Source: JAMXLO01 sp963696645 (lineage in GTDB: Bacteria; Pseudomonadota; Alphaproteobacteria; Acetobacterales; Acetobacteraceae). From it: a stretch of DNA of 64,000 nucleotides. Location of the stretch: positions 1 through 64,000 of the forward strand of contig CAVOKY010000005.1 of the NCBI GenBank assembly GCA_963696645.1. The letters run 5' to 3'. The translations under genes and the position numbers were made by a program. The notes below the pieces were generated by a model. It ran no database searches and was not told the origin of the DNA. It saw nothing but the letters and a program-made list of their open reading frames with translations. This document shows positions 9,501-17,082 of this stretch, piece after piece. Every line of letters begins with the position of its first letter. Position 1 is the first letter of the stretch.

Positions 9501-9702
9501 TCCATACGTCCTGCAGCGCTCGCAGCTTGAACAGCTCGGACGCAATGCTTCGTTGGGACGTACGCTAGGAACGCTCACGCGTCGCAATGGCAGTGGAGCG
9601 AGTTCGACATACTGGTATCGGGCACCCACTGCCGAACTGAAACAGATCTGTGAGACCGGCACATGGTGGCCATCGGGGATCGATGGCGATTTGAACCTAT
9701 GA
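6526..9702 (+). CDS. NRPS-like protein: adenylation domain, carrier domain and GNAT-like C-terminal region
   Basis: A 1,058-residue protein. Residues about 30-520 form an AMP-forming amino-acid adenylation domain with IYTSGSTGEPKG (about 183-194), FDVSAWELF, NSYGPTE, MYRTGDLCR and the catalytic lysine in NGKLDRKRL. Residues about 540-620 are a carrier domain whose CGGDSLL motif puts the phosphopantetheine serine at 575. The remaining 430 residues contain two blocks typical of large GNAT-like acyltransferases in polysaccharide loci (GWVLETDTGQIVGFHG and GYVALREPA). There is no condensation or thioesterase domain. It therefore probably loads one amino acid and hands it to a small acceptor, perhaps a sugar. 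My reading of the pocket code (D,V,W,Q,M,G,S,I,G,K) does not fit a substrate I know. The start is uncertain: TTG at 6526, or GTG at 6556. The LodA-like gene follows 34 bp later. Confidence 0.85.
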   Translation: MHCGGNPLLEVEHHGRQEYSPASDPDGLSGLDRHLCLHEIIQAWAVRAPDANAVLFADRALSYRALNERANRLARRLQSNGIGIGSLVGVSMKRSHEMIIALLAILKTGAAYVPLDPHLPRERLLFLVSDAPLHIIVTRGTRPDAGDAEIIDLARDENRGADEFACTDLVCDVEGGDLVYVIYTSGSTGEPKGVMVPHRGVVNWLIWMRNTFQVTPADVVLKKAPLTFDVSAWELFLPLISGACLVLADSDRQFDPVYLANLMATARVTIAQFVPSLMRSFLDLKELPDLSALRHVMCGGEALSPKLQNLFLQRLSSEVCNSYGPTEASIGVTRWPCQRDDQRDSVPIGYAIDNTELYILDPELNPVAVGMPGELYIGGRCLGRGYLNRPDLTAERFVPNPFNSGDEARMYRTGDLCRFLDDGSIDFLGRIDDQVKVHGVRIELAEVEKAICGHTSVEVAAATVDTSGDDAVLVAFVVPAPDRALTDRELRAFLRQKLPLSMVPSEFYFVQTLPVSANGKLDRKRLQLDRRPPPVEVQASPRDGVEQRVMAIWCELLDRDDFNVTDDFFDCGGDSLLTAQLFGRIEEEFGADISFDSVLGELTIERLADLMRRMRSATEADGIAPAATHYPDTRCSREGDSSFRIDGVLCRLADLDDIEGIWGVCSRAFVPYANASLEEFRELFDHRWLNNPCRTPDDPLGWVLETDTGQIVGFHGIVPTRIWIGDRSIPAIAPTTWAADPGYGRQGFALLSTYLNWGRDRFLLNTTANPITSAMHEASHAGMCKIPIEGFDQRLLWVLDLGPLLRWKMAQHVAPGLAHGIATSRLTLRLMGTAGALAAGIAGGFGAAVRASIGRSRIDFTGGDLPTEMVGRFEPEFDALWQRYRHHHTFATERTAAILNWRHIDPPRLLGRSYALACRDGAKLAGYVALREPATTAPGHFIVTDLLYDPARPEVMWSLMNAAFKFAAARSASVLEVFGFHPSLNRELLTQHPYVLQRSQLEQLGRNASLGRTLGTLTRRNGSGASSTYWYRAPTAELKQICETGTWWPSGIDGDLNL

Positions 9703-9736
9703 AGCGCGACCTCTCAACCAAACCGAAGACGGTGTC

Positions 9737-12700
9737 ATGAGCCAAGGACCGACTGCCGCCGTCACGTGGAAGATCCACCCGGCGATCGGGTTTGCCAGGG
9801 TTGGCAATAGCCCGTCGGAGTTTTTCATCGGCGCTGAAGCGCGTGCGCCCGGTGAACCTGGCGCTGGAAACTATCGCGACAATGGCGAACCCTCGGAGTT
9901 GCGTCTGCCAGGCATCAAACGGCAGGCTGCATTGTTTCGCATCTATGCCTATGACGCCAATGGTCACTGCGTGGGCGAGGCCACAGCAGCATCGGTCAAG
10001 ACCGTCGAATGGATGGTGAGCCTCGCCAATCGGAAGGCTTCGGGCCAGCAGATTGGCGGAAACTTAGGCGAACGTGGACGGCAAAGGACAAGGCTGCGGA
10101 ACAAGGACATCCCTTCAGCGGATCGCTGGCAGCTGGAAATCACCCCAAAGCCCCAACTCGTTGCCGGCCCCAACCAGCGGGCGCAGTTCGACGACGGCAG
10201 CTTCATGGGCAGCACCGTCTGTCTCGGCGAAATCCGCACAGATGCGGCAGGCCGCCTGCTGGTGTTGGGTGGTCATGGTGTTGCCCGGACCTACGACGCG
10301 ACCATGCGCATCAAAAGCGCGACTGACAATGACGGATGGCACGACGACGTGTCTGACGGACCGGTCAGTGCGGTACTGGCCCTTGAGGATGGACGCGTTG
10401 TCTCGGCGACGCCGGCATGGGTCGTCGTGACGCCGCCCGAATTCGCACCGGGCCTGCGCAGCATCGCCACACAATTCGATGTCCTGGTCGATCAGGCGAT
10501 CGGTCAAGGCGTACGTCCGGACGTTCTGCGGCCGTCGTTTCAGCACAATATCCTGCCGATCCTGCGGCGCATCGCCGATATGCAATGGCTGGATTCGCGC
10601 GCGCTGGAGAGCTTTGCTGGCAGCAACGGCAAAGGCGGCAGAGCGATCGAGGCAAGTTTGCCGAGCCTGGCCACGAATGGCGCCGACCGCGCGGAGGTCC
10701 GCCAGGCAGTGTTCGCAGAAGTGTCCAGAGTCTGCCGGATTGTCAGCGGATCGCACCCCAACAGCCAGCCAGACAACGGGGCGGTCGCTGACCGTTGGCT
10801 CGAGTTGACTGCGACGCAGTACCGAATGTTGCGACTGTGGTCGGTCGGCGACTTCGAGCCTGACTGGTGCGGCGAGATTGGTGCGAACGAGCACGCCGCG
10901 ATGGCACCCCCCTCGCCTGACTGGCTTGATCGAGCCGCACTCGAAGCGTGCGCCAGCGGTGCTCTATACGCAGATCCGCAGCAACTGGCGATCGACGATA
11001 TCTTCATGCCTGGCGAGAGCTTCCGTCTCGATCATCGCAAGGTTTCGCCTGGTGACATGACCCGATCCATGGCATTGCCGTGGCACGCCGATGTTTTCGA
11101 ACGCAGCACGCCAGCGCCGGCGCTGCTCTGCCCGCGTGATGTGCTGATCCAACAGACCTTCGATGCTGTCTGCGACCTCGACCGACAGATCGCAGCGCTG
11201 CCGGGGGATGGCACGGAAGACGAGCGGTTGCGCACGTTGCGAGAACGGCGGGAGGCACTTTGGACGACACGGCAGCCGTGGGCACGGGGCCTGGCCACGC
11301 GGTTTCCAAGTCGCGAGGAAAGCCTGATCAAGGAATGGCAGCATCTTGGGTTCATCGCCGCGCACGGCCTCGACGGGAGCGAAATCCGCCGCGACGGCGC
11401 GGCTTGTCGTATAGAAGTTCAGCGTAGCCGCTACCTCGCCAGCATGGCGGAGTATTTCCATCGGCTGGTCAACTTCGAGGAGCACCCGGACTTCGCACCA
11501 AAGGCACTTGAATTGGCCGTCCAGATGCTGGGCGACGCTAAATTCGGCACGCACGCGAGGTTAAGCCAATTTCGCTACACGCCCGAGGCATTCGATGAGC
11601 GGCTGGAGCAGATCTATGCAGACCTGGTCGATAGCGAAATGTACAATCCGATCACCTGGGAGTCTGGCGAGATCTCCTGGGATGCGATTGTCGACTATGA
11701 CGAGGACGACCAACCGATCTGGAAGTCGCGACGGTTCCATATTGGCCGGTTTTCAGATGCAGCGCTGAGGGAGCGGTTCCGACAGTTTGCGCCGCAGAAC
11801 ATGACTGATGGCGCGTGGCTGCAGAATATCATTGCTGCCGCGCCGATGGATGGTGTGCAGGCCCGGTTGGCAAGCATCTGGATCGACGAAGCCGGCGGTG
11901 GCCGCGTCGAACAGAACCACAGCAACGTCTATGCGGCGCTGATGCACAGCCAGAATATCTATCTGCCACCAGTTACGGCACGGGAGTTCATCGAGCAGGA
12001 TTTCGTGCGGTCGGCATTCGAGAGTCCGGTGTTCCAGCTTTGCGTTGGACGTTTCCCGCGGCGGTTCCTGCCGGAACTACTTGGCATGACGTTGTATATG
12101 GAATGGGAGGCCACGCCGACATCGACGCCCATTGCGAATATGTTGGCGAAGCGGGGTTTCGATCCGCTGTATTATCGGATGCACGCTGCGATTGACAACA
12201 TCGATGCCGGGCACGGAGCTTTGTCCAAGGAGGCGATCAAGCTGTATCTGAATGCCCAATTAAAGGAAGGTGGCGACGCCGTCGTACAGGAGCATTGGCA
12301 GAGAATTTGGCGTGGCTATGTCGCTTGGTCGACGCTTGGCAACGGCGCCGACGAAATCGTCGAACGGATGATGACCATTGACAGGAAGCAGATCCACATC
12401 CAGTCAGCGCTACTGGTGGTTTCGGACATTCTGCCGCCATTGCTCCGGGCCCTTCAGACAGCCCAAACTCCGCTGCCCCACTACCTGCGCGAGAGGATTG
12501 GTTCCGCAACGCAGATTCACTTGGCGGCCTGGACGCTGGGGGAAGCGCTATCTGACGCATTGCGCGACTGCCTGCGCCGGGACTTGAACGAGTGTATTCG
12601 TGCTGGCATCTACGAACCCACGCGTTTCGCCGGTATCGAATTGTCGGGCGAGACGCAGCGGCTGCTCAAACTCCAACCGAAGAACGGCGTGGATCTGCTC

Positions 12701-13234
12701 GACCTCGGCCGCTGCCTGCTCGAGGATGCCTTTCCGGACGGTATCGTTCGCAGAGCCGGCTTCCCGGATCTGCGGCAACACGCCGCGGCGAAAATGATGG
12801 CACTGCTGCGCGCCAAGACTCCAGTGGCAGTTCAGTCACACCGTCGGGTTCGCTGGCTGACCACAGCGTTCAAGTCAGGTCCTGAGGCAGTCATGCAGAG
12901 CCTGTTGGATCATGGATTTATCGATATCGCGCACCCCGGCAATAGCCGTCTGTTTGAAAAGACCCAGTCCGACGGCCCGATGTTCAAGGTTTTCAGCGAT
13001 GAGGATAAGGCGACGATCATCGAGTGGATCGAATCGTTGCGCGTCGCGGCGCCAAAGGCTGTCCATCCCGAGCCGGGTGTCCCGGTGGTCGCCGTCGATG
13101 ACACCACGGATCTGAACTCACCCGCAGCAGACATGGGTTTCGACGACTGCGTCGTGGCGGAACGCGCTCCACCACGGCCGGATCGGGGATATGGTGAGTT
13201 GCGCCGGCGAACGGGCATGGGGTCCGTGCACTGA
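9737..13234 (+). CDS. LodA/GoxA-like oxidase domain fused to haem-oxygenase-like diiron domain
   Basis: A 1,165-residue protein starting at ATG 9737. The N-terminal 500 residues follow the LodA/GoxA family (quinone-cofactor amino-acid oxidases): IHPAIGFARVGNS at 13-25, the LPGIKRQAALFRIYAYD block, GSTVCLGEIRTD, ALEACASGALY with Cys405, and MALPWHADV around Trp449. The cofactor tryptophan that normally follows this block (WWPAQRP-type) is not visible; ALLCPRDV stands there. Residues about 640-860 match the haem-oxygenase-like diiron fold, with candidate metal ligands Glu718, Glu725, His728, Asp820 and His826 (IDEAGGGRVEQNHSN and NIDAGHG). The gene lies 34 bp after the adenylation gene, so the two are probably co-transcribed. 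A role in oxidising the carrier-bound amino acid is inference. Confidence 0.75.
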   Translation: MSQGPTAAVTWKIHPAIGFARVGNSPSEFFIGAEARAPGEPGAGNYRDNGEPSELRLPGIKRQAALFRIYAYDANGHCVGEATAASVKTVEWMVSLANRKASGQQIGGNLGERGRQRTRLRNKDIPSADRWQLEITPKPQLVAGPNQRAQFDDGSFMGSTVCLGEIRTDAAGRLLVLGGHGVARTYDATMRIKSATDNDGWHDDVSDGPVSAVLALEDGRVVSATPAWVVVTPPEFAPGLRSIATQFDVLVDQAIGQGVRPDVLRPSFQHNILPILRRIADMQWLDSRALESFAGSNGKGGRAIEASLPSLATNGADRAEVRQAVFAEVSRVCRIVSGSHPNSQPDNGAVADRWLELTATQYRMLRLWSVGDFEPDWCGEIGANEHAAMAPPSPDWLDRAALEACASGALYADPQQLAIDDIFMPGESFRLDHRKVSPGDMTRSMALPWHADVFERSTPAPALLCPRDVLIQQTFDAVCDLDRQIAALPGDGTEDERLRTLRERREALWTTRQPWARGLATRFPSREESLIKEWQHLGFIAAHGLDGSEIRRDGAACRIEVQRSRYLASMAEYFHRLVNFEEHPDFAPKALELAVQMLGDAKFGTHARLSQFRYTPEAFDERLEQIYADLVDSEMYNPITWESGEISWDAIVDYDEDDQPIWKSRRFHIGRFSDAALRERFRQFAPQNMTDGAWLQNIIAAAPMDGVQARLASIWIDEAGGGRVEQNHSNVYAALMHSQNIYLPPVTAREFIEQDFVRSAFESPVFQLCVGRFPRRFLPELLGMTLYMEWEATPTSTPIANMLAKRGFDPLYYRMHAAIDNIDAGHGALSKEAIKLYLNAQLKEGGDAVVQEHWQRIWRGYVAWSTLGNGADEIVERMMTIDRKQIHIQSALLVVSDILPPLLRALQTAQTPLPHYLRERIGSATQIHLAAWTLGEALSDALRDCLRRDLNECIRAGIYEPTRFAGIELSGETQRLLKLQPKNGVDLLDLGRCLLEDAFPDGIVRRAGFPDLRQHAAAKMMALLRAKTPVAVQSHRRVRWLTTAFKSGPEAVMQSLLDHGFIDIAHPGNSRLFEKTQSDGPMFKVFSDEDKATIIEWIESLRVAAPKAVHPEPGVPVVAVDDTTDLNSPAADMGFDDCVVAERAPPRPDRGYGELRRRTGMGSVH

Positions 13235-13255
13235 GATATCCACCGCCGGAGCGGA

Positions 13256-13510
13256 TTACACGCTGCCGTCCCTGGCCTTTCGCGCGTGGTCACGCGTCCT
13301 GATGCTCAGCGGACGCATGTCGGTCCACACCTTGCGCACATATGCCAAACACTCATCCTTCGAACCGGTCACTCCTGCGGAACGCCAGTTTGGCGGAATC
13401 GACTTGTTGACCGGCCAGATGCCATATTGCTCCTCATGGTTGATCAGCAGCATGAAATCACCGGAGGCGAAGGCGCCAGACGATTCGCCGTTCGAAAAGG
13501 ATGCGTTCAT
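13256..13510 (-). CDS. MbtH-like protein
   Basis: 84 residues with the MbtH signature: LLINHEEQYGIWP, IPPNWRSAG, DECLAYV and the near-invariant WTDMRPLSIR. MbtH-like proteins bind NRPS adenylation domains and are often needed for their folding or activity. The only adenylation domain in the window is encoded just upstream on the other strand, so this gene is the likely partner. It is convergent with the LodA-like gene (21 bp between stops) and divergent from the sugar transferase at 13,634, so it is not in the same transcript as its presumed client, which is unusual. No strong ribosome-binding site is seen before its ATG. Confidence 0.9.
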   Translation of the reverse strand: MNASFSNGESSGAFASGDFMLLINHEEQYGIWPVNKSIPPNWRSAGVTGSKDECLAYVRKVWTDMRPLSIRTRDHARKARDGSV

Positions 13511-13633
13511 TGGGTTTCAATCGGCAGCACGAGATTTCGGCGAAAGCTAGCAGCGTCGGTGTGCTGGCGCAAACCAAAATACAGATCGAGTTAGGCGGAG
13601 CCAGAGTGGCTCTCCGACAATGATTTAAGCGAC

Positions 13634-14821
13634 ATGGAGATTTTGTATATTGCGCACTGCGTCCCATGGCCGCCTGACAAGGGCGATCGTATCCGCGCAT
13701 TCTACTCGCTCCGCGAGCTGACGAAGCATCACCGTGTCCATCTGGCCTGCTTTACCCGCGATGCGCGAGATGCGGAGGCGGTGTCGGAATTGCGGGACCG
13801 CCTCGCGTCTGTTCGGATAGAAGTTCTGGATCTCCCACGAGCCATTCTCAGAGGATTTTTCGGGCTCGCACGCGGCGGTTCATTCACCGTAGAGTTTCAC
13901 CGAAGCCCAGAACTGCAGGCGTATGTTCGATCAATCCTGGAAAGCCATCGGATTGGAGCAGTTGTGCTGCTTTCATCGTCAACAGCCGCCTACGCCCCCG
14001 CCACGGTTCCGTTTCTTGCCGATTGGGGAGATGTCGATTCGGAGAAGCGTTTCCAATACGCCAGGGTGCGTTTCCCGGGCTTTCCGCATTGGTTGGAAGG
14101 GCATCGCCTGCGACGGGTCGAACGCGAAGTCGCATTGTGGGCGCGACGAACATTTTTGACTACACAGAATGAACTGCAGCTATTCAATCAAATAGCTCCA
14201 GAGGGACTCGCGAAATGCTGTGGCAATGGCGTTGACATCGATTACTTCGATCCATATTCGGTATTAGAAGCACCCACAAACCTTTACGGGCGGAAATATT
14301 TGGTATTCGTCGGCGTCATGAATTATTTCCCGAACAATGACGCCGTTTGTTGGTTCGCGGAACACATTTTTGCGCAACTTCGACAGTGCGATCCACAGCT
14401 TGAACTATTTATCGTGGGGCGCAATCCGACGCGCGATGTTATTCAGCTTGCAAGTCACCCTGGCATCACTGTTACGGGAGCAGTTGATGACGTGCGGCCG
14501 TACATAGCCGCCGCGCGAGCTGTCGTTGTGCCAATCCGAGTTGCCCGCGGCATCCAGAATAAAGTGCTGGAGGCGCTTGCTATGGGCAAGCAGGTTCTGG
14601 CGTCGGAGGAGATCTGCCGAACTTTCGAGCCTGACCACCCGACTGGGCTAGTCCGTTGCACTTCGCTCGATGATTATGTCCATGCTGCGGCCGATCTGCC
14701 GCGGACGCCAGATCCCATCCGGTGCATTGTGGAGGCGACACGTCAACGTTTCTCCTGGTCGTCCGCGCTTGTGCCACTTCTGATCGAGCTGGAGCAGCTT
14801 GAGCAGACGATGGCGCAATAG
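13634..14821 (+). CDS. TIGR03087-type sugar transferase (exosortase/EpsH1-associated)
   Basis: A 395-residue GT-B glycosyltransferase of the kind found with PEP-CTERM/EpsH1 exopolysaccharide systems. The start reads ILYIAHCVPWPPDKGDRIRA, nearly diagnostic, followed by LADWGDVDSEK, GNGVDIDYF, VFVGVMNYFPNNDAV, VVPIRVARGIQNKVLEALAMG and a C-terminal donor-binding segment. It probably acts at the inner membrane during repeat-unit assembly. No exosortase, PEP-CTERM protein or chain-length regulator is seen in this window, so the rest of the system would have to lie elsewhere. It is divergent from the MbtH-like gene with a 123-bp gap that should contain both promoters. Confidence 0.85.
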   Translation: MEILYIAHCVPWPPDKGDRIRAFYSLRELTKHHRVHLACFTRDARDAEAVSELRDRLASVRIEVLDLPRAILRGFFGLARGGSFTVEFHRSPELQAYVRSILESHRIGAVVLLSSSTAAYAPATVPFLADWGDVDSEKRFQYARVRFPGFPHWLEGHRLRRVEREVALWARRTFLTTQNELQLFNQIAPEGLAKCCGNGVDIDYFDPYSVLEAPTNLYGRKYLVFVGVMNYFPNNDAVCWFAEHIFAQLRQCDPQLELFIVGRNPTRDVIQLASHPGITVTGAVDDVRPYIAAARAVVVPIRVARGIQNKVLEALAMGKQVLASEEICRTFEPDHPTGLVRCTSLDDYVHAAADLPRTPDPIRCIVEATRQRFSWSSALVPLLIELEQLEQTMAQ

Positions 14822-14963
14822 CGAGCGGCGCTGACCCCTGACCTGAGTCCCGAAAACTCCTCCAGTTTGAAGCTGAGTTGCAGCACGACGCTCGGATGAG
14901 AGACGCAACCATCCTGTTTGTCGCCGCGCATTGAGTCCACAACCAGCCCCCCCCCACCGCCCA

Positions 14964-15406
14964 CTTCAAATCGGAGCAGGCAGCCGGCCTGGCAACACAG
15001 CGGCGCGATCTGAAGGCCGCCGGCTGCGAGAAAATCTTCGCCGAGCAGGTGTCATCCGTCGCAGACCGCGCCAAGCTGACCGCGGCCCTCGAATTCGTGC
15101 GCGAGGGTGACGTGCTGATGGTGACCAAGCGCGACCGGCAAGCTGATGCTGACCATGCTGGGGGCTATCGCCACGTTCGAACGCGATCTGATGTTGGAAC
15201 GCCGGAGAGAAGGCATTGCGAGGGCGGCGGCCGAAGGGAAGTACAAGGGCCGTGCTCCTACCGCGCGTGCCAAGGCCAGCGACGTGCTGCGGCTGGCGAA
15301 GGCCGGGTGGACACGAGAAGCCATTGCGGCAGACCTCGGGATCGGCGTCGCGTCCGTGTATCGCGTTTTGGCCGCGGCACGGGCAAATGGCGCGCTTGCC
15401 GCGTAG
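14964..15406 (+). pseudogene. Serine recombinase (resolvase/invertase) pseudogene with internal deletion
   Basis: The N-terminal part (AGLATQRRDLKAAGCEKIFAE, then FVREGDVLMVTKRDR) is in one frame. It is followed at once, in another frame, by the C-terminal part TGKLMLTMLGAIATFERDL, EGIARAAAEGKYKGRAPT and a helix-turn-helix ending GVASVYRVLAAARA. The roughly 45 residues that normally link these parts are missing, and the extreme N-terminus with the catalytic serine is not found. It is a dead remnant of a Hin/Tn3-type recombinase and marks an old mobile-element boundary within the polysaccharide region. Confidence 0.75.
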
Positions 15407-15858
15407 CACTGTCACGCCGCGGATATCCGCTTCCGCGGGTCACCAATCTGCAGCGCGCCTTTGGCTTCTCCTGAGCCGCTTCACCATGCCAGAAATCCGT
15501 ACGCCGGTGCCCCGAGCCTCGGCACGCCCCCCAAATTACCCGTAAGGCGCGAAAACCCACCACCGGACCCGCATCGCGCGAGCCATCGGTCCGCGCGCCA
15601 ATGCTGCCCGAACAACCGAACCTCAAGTGCGACAAAATCCACCAAATCGCATCGCTGCACGAACGAAAGCTGGCAGTGTTTCAGAAATCCAGCTAGATTG
15701 GCAACGAACTACGCACCACAAGAGCTCCTCGGCTTCGTTCGCTACACGCATTGACGTCACAGGTCATGGCCGACGAACGGCTTCTGCTCCAAGACCGTAT
15801 TCTTCCGACCGCACACTAACCCAGTGCCACCGCCGGATGGACGAGGCAAGCCTCTACG
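15407..15858. other. Gene-free stretch
   Basis: About 450 bp between the resolvase remnant and the next glycosyltransferase. Open frames here give only compositionally biased, arginine- and serine-rich peptides with no family motif. I see no RNA gene or clear promoter consensus. It is probably remnant mobile-element DNA plus the promoter of the 15,859 gene. Confidence 0.4.
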
Positions 15859-17082
15859 ATGACCCAAACCCTCAGAGTGACGTGCGTCTCGACCCTTTTC
15901 CCAAACGAAGTGCAGCCGCGTCATGGCATCTTTCTTCGCCATCGCCTGCGCCATCTCGCACATAGCGGCGGGATCGAATTGCGGATGGTTGCTCCAGTTC
16001 CCTGGTTTCCATCGACCCACGCCATGTTCGGGCAGTACGCCGCGTATGCCCGCGTGCCCCCACGGAGCTGCCAAGAGGGCATCGAGACGCTGCATCCGCG
16101 CTATCCCGTGCTGCCGAAAATCGGCATGACCATGATACCCACACTGATGGCCGCAGCGCTGCTGCCGACGTTACTGACACTGCGCAGAGATGGCTTCGAT
16201 TTTGACGTGATCGATGCCTACTACGTCTATCCCGACGGTGTGGCGGCGGCGCTGCTCGGCAAGATACTTGGCCGTCCGGTCGTACTGACCGCCCTCGGCA
16301 GTGACATCAGCTTGTTGTCACTCTACGCGTTGGCACGGACGCAGATACGTTGGGCGCTGGCGCGCGCGGACGGGATCACTACTGTCTGCCAAGCTCTGAA
16401 GGACCGCATGGTGGCGCTCGACGTGCCTACCGATAATGTGCAGGTCATCCCACACGGCGTCGACCTGGATCATTTCAGGCCCCTGCCTGACCGAGCGATG
16501 CAGCGCCATTTGCTGGGCTTCGACCGGCCCACCCTTATCTCGGTCGGTCATCTCATTGCCCGCAAACGCAATCAATTGGCGCTTGAGGCTCTCGCCGAAC
16601 TACCTTGCATCGATTTGGTGATCGCGGGTGATGGACCGGAAGAGGCGGCGCTGCGACGCCTTGCCACGCGGCGTGGCGTCGCCGATCGGGTCCGATTTCT
16701 CGGTCATGTCGATCAGCGGCGACTGCCCGCACTCATGGGCGCCGCCGACGCCTTGCTGTTGTGCTCGGATCGCGAAGGCATCGCGAATGTGATTATGGAG
16801 TCAATGGCCTGCGGCACCCCCGTCGCCGCAACGCCGGTTTGGGGCTCGCCGGAAGTAGTAAACTGTCCGGAAGCTGGCGTCCTGTTCCGTGACTGTGGCG
16901 TTGCGGCGGTGGTGGAGGGCATACGTCGTCTGCTCGCCAGCCCGCCTGACCGTTACGCGACGCGACGTTATGCCGAACGCTTTACTTGGTCCGCCACCGC
17001 AGCCCGCCACGCCGCGGTACTTCGCGATGTTGCGGTCCGGCCGACTGAGTTGCGACCGCCCGCCGTCATGCGGACGTCATGA
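15859..17082 (+). CDS. GT4-family glycosyltransferase
   Basis: A 407-residue GT-B enzyme. The N-terminus (STLFPNEVQPRHGIFLRHRL) is typical of polysaccharide GT4 enzymes in exosortase-type clusters. ALGSDISLLS and VIPHGVDLDHFRP mark the linker, DLVIAGDGPEE the donor domain, and REGIANVIMESMACGTPVAA the donor-phosphate-binding motif with the conserved glutamates. The stop overlaps the start of the next glycosyltransferase (ATGA at 17,079-17,082), so the two are translationally coupled and probably act in sequence on the same repeat unit. Donor and acceptor sugars are unknown. Confidence 0.88.
   Translation: MTQTLRVTCVSTLFPNEVQPRHGIFLRHRLRHLAHSGGIELRMVAPVPWFPSTHAMFGQYAAYARVPPRSCQEGIETLHPRYPVLPKIGMTMIPTLMAAALLPTLLTLRRDGFDFDVIDAYYVYPDGVAAALLGKILGRPVVLTALGSDISLLSLYALARTQIRWALARADGITTVCQALKDRMVALDVPTDNVQVIPHGVDLDHFRPLPDRAMQRHLLGFDRPTLISVGHLIARKRNQLALEALAELPCIDLVIAGDGPEEAALRRLATRRGVADRVRFLGHVDQRRLPALMGAADALLLCSDREGIANVIMESMACGTPVAATPVWGSPEVVNCPEAGVLFRDCGVAAVVEGIRRLLASPPDRYATRRYAERFTWSATAARHAAVLRDVAVRPTELRPPAVMRTS

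Noticed and set aside
14942..14965. Run of nine C before the resolvase remnant
   Set aside because: It could be a phase-variation tract, but no gene start or intact frame depends on it, since the adjoining gene is already dead.
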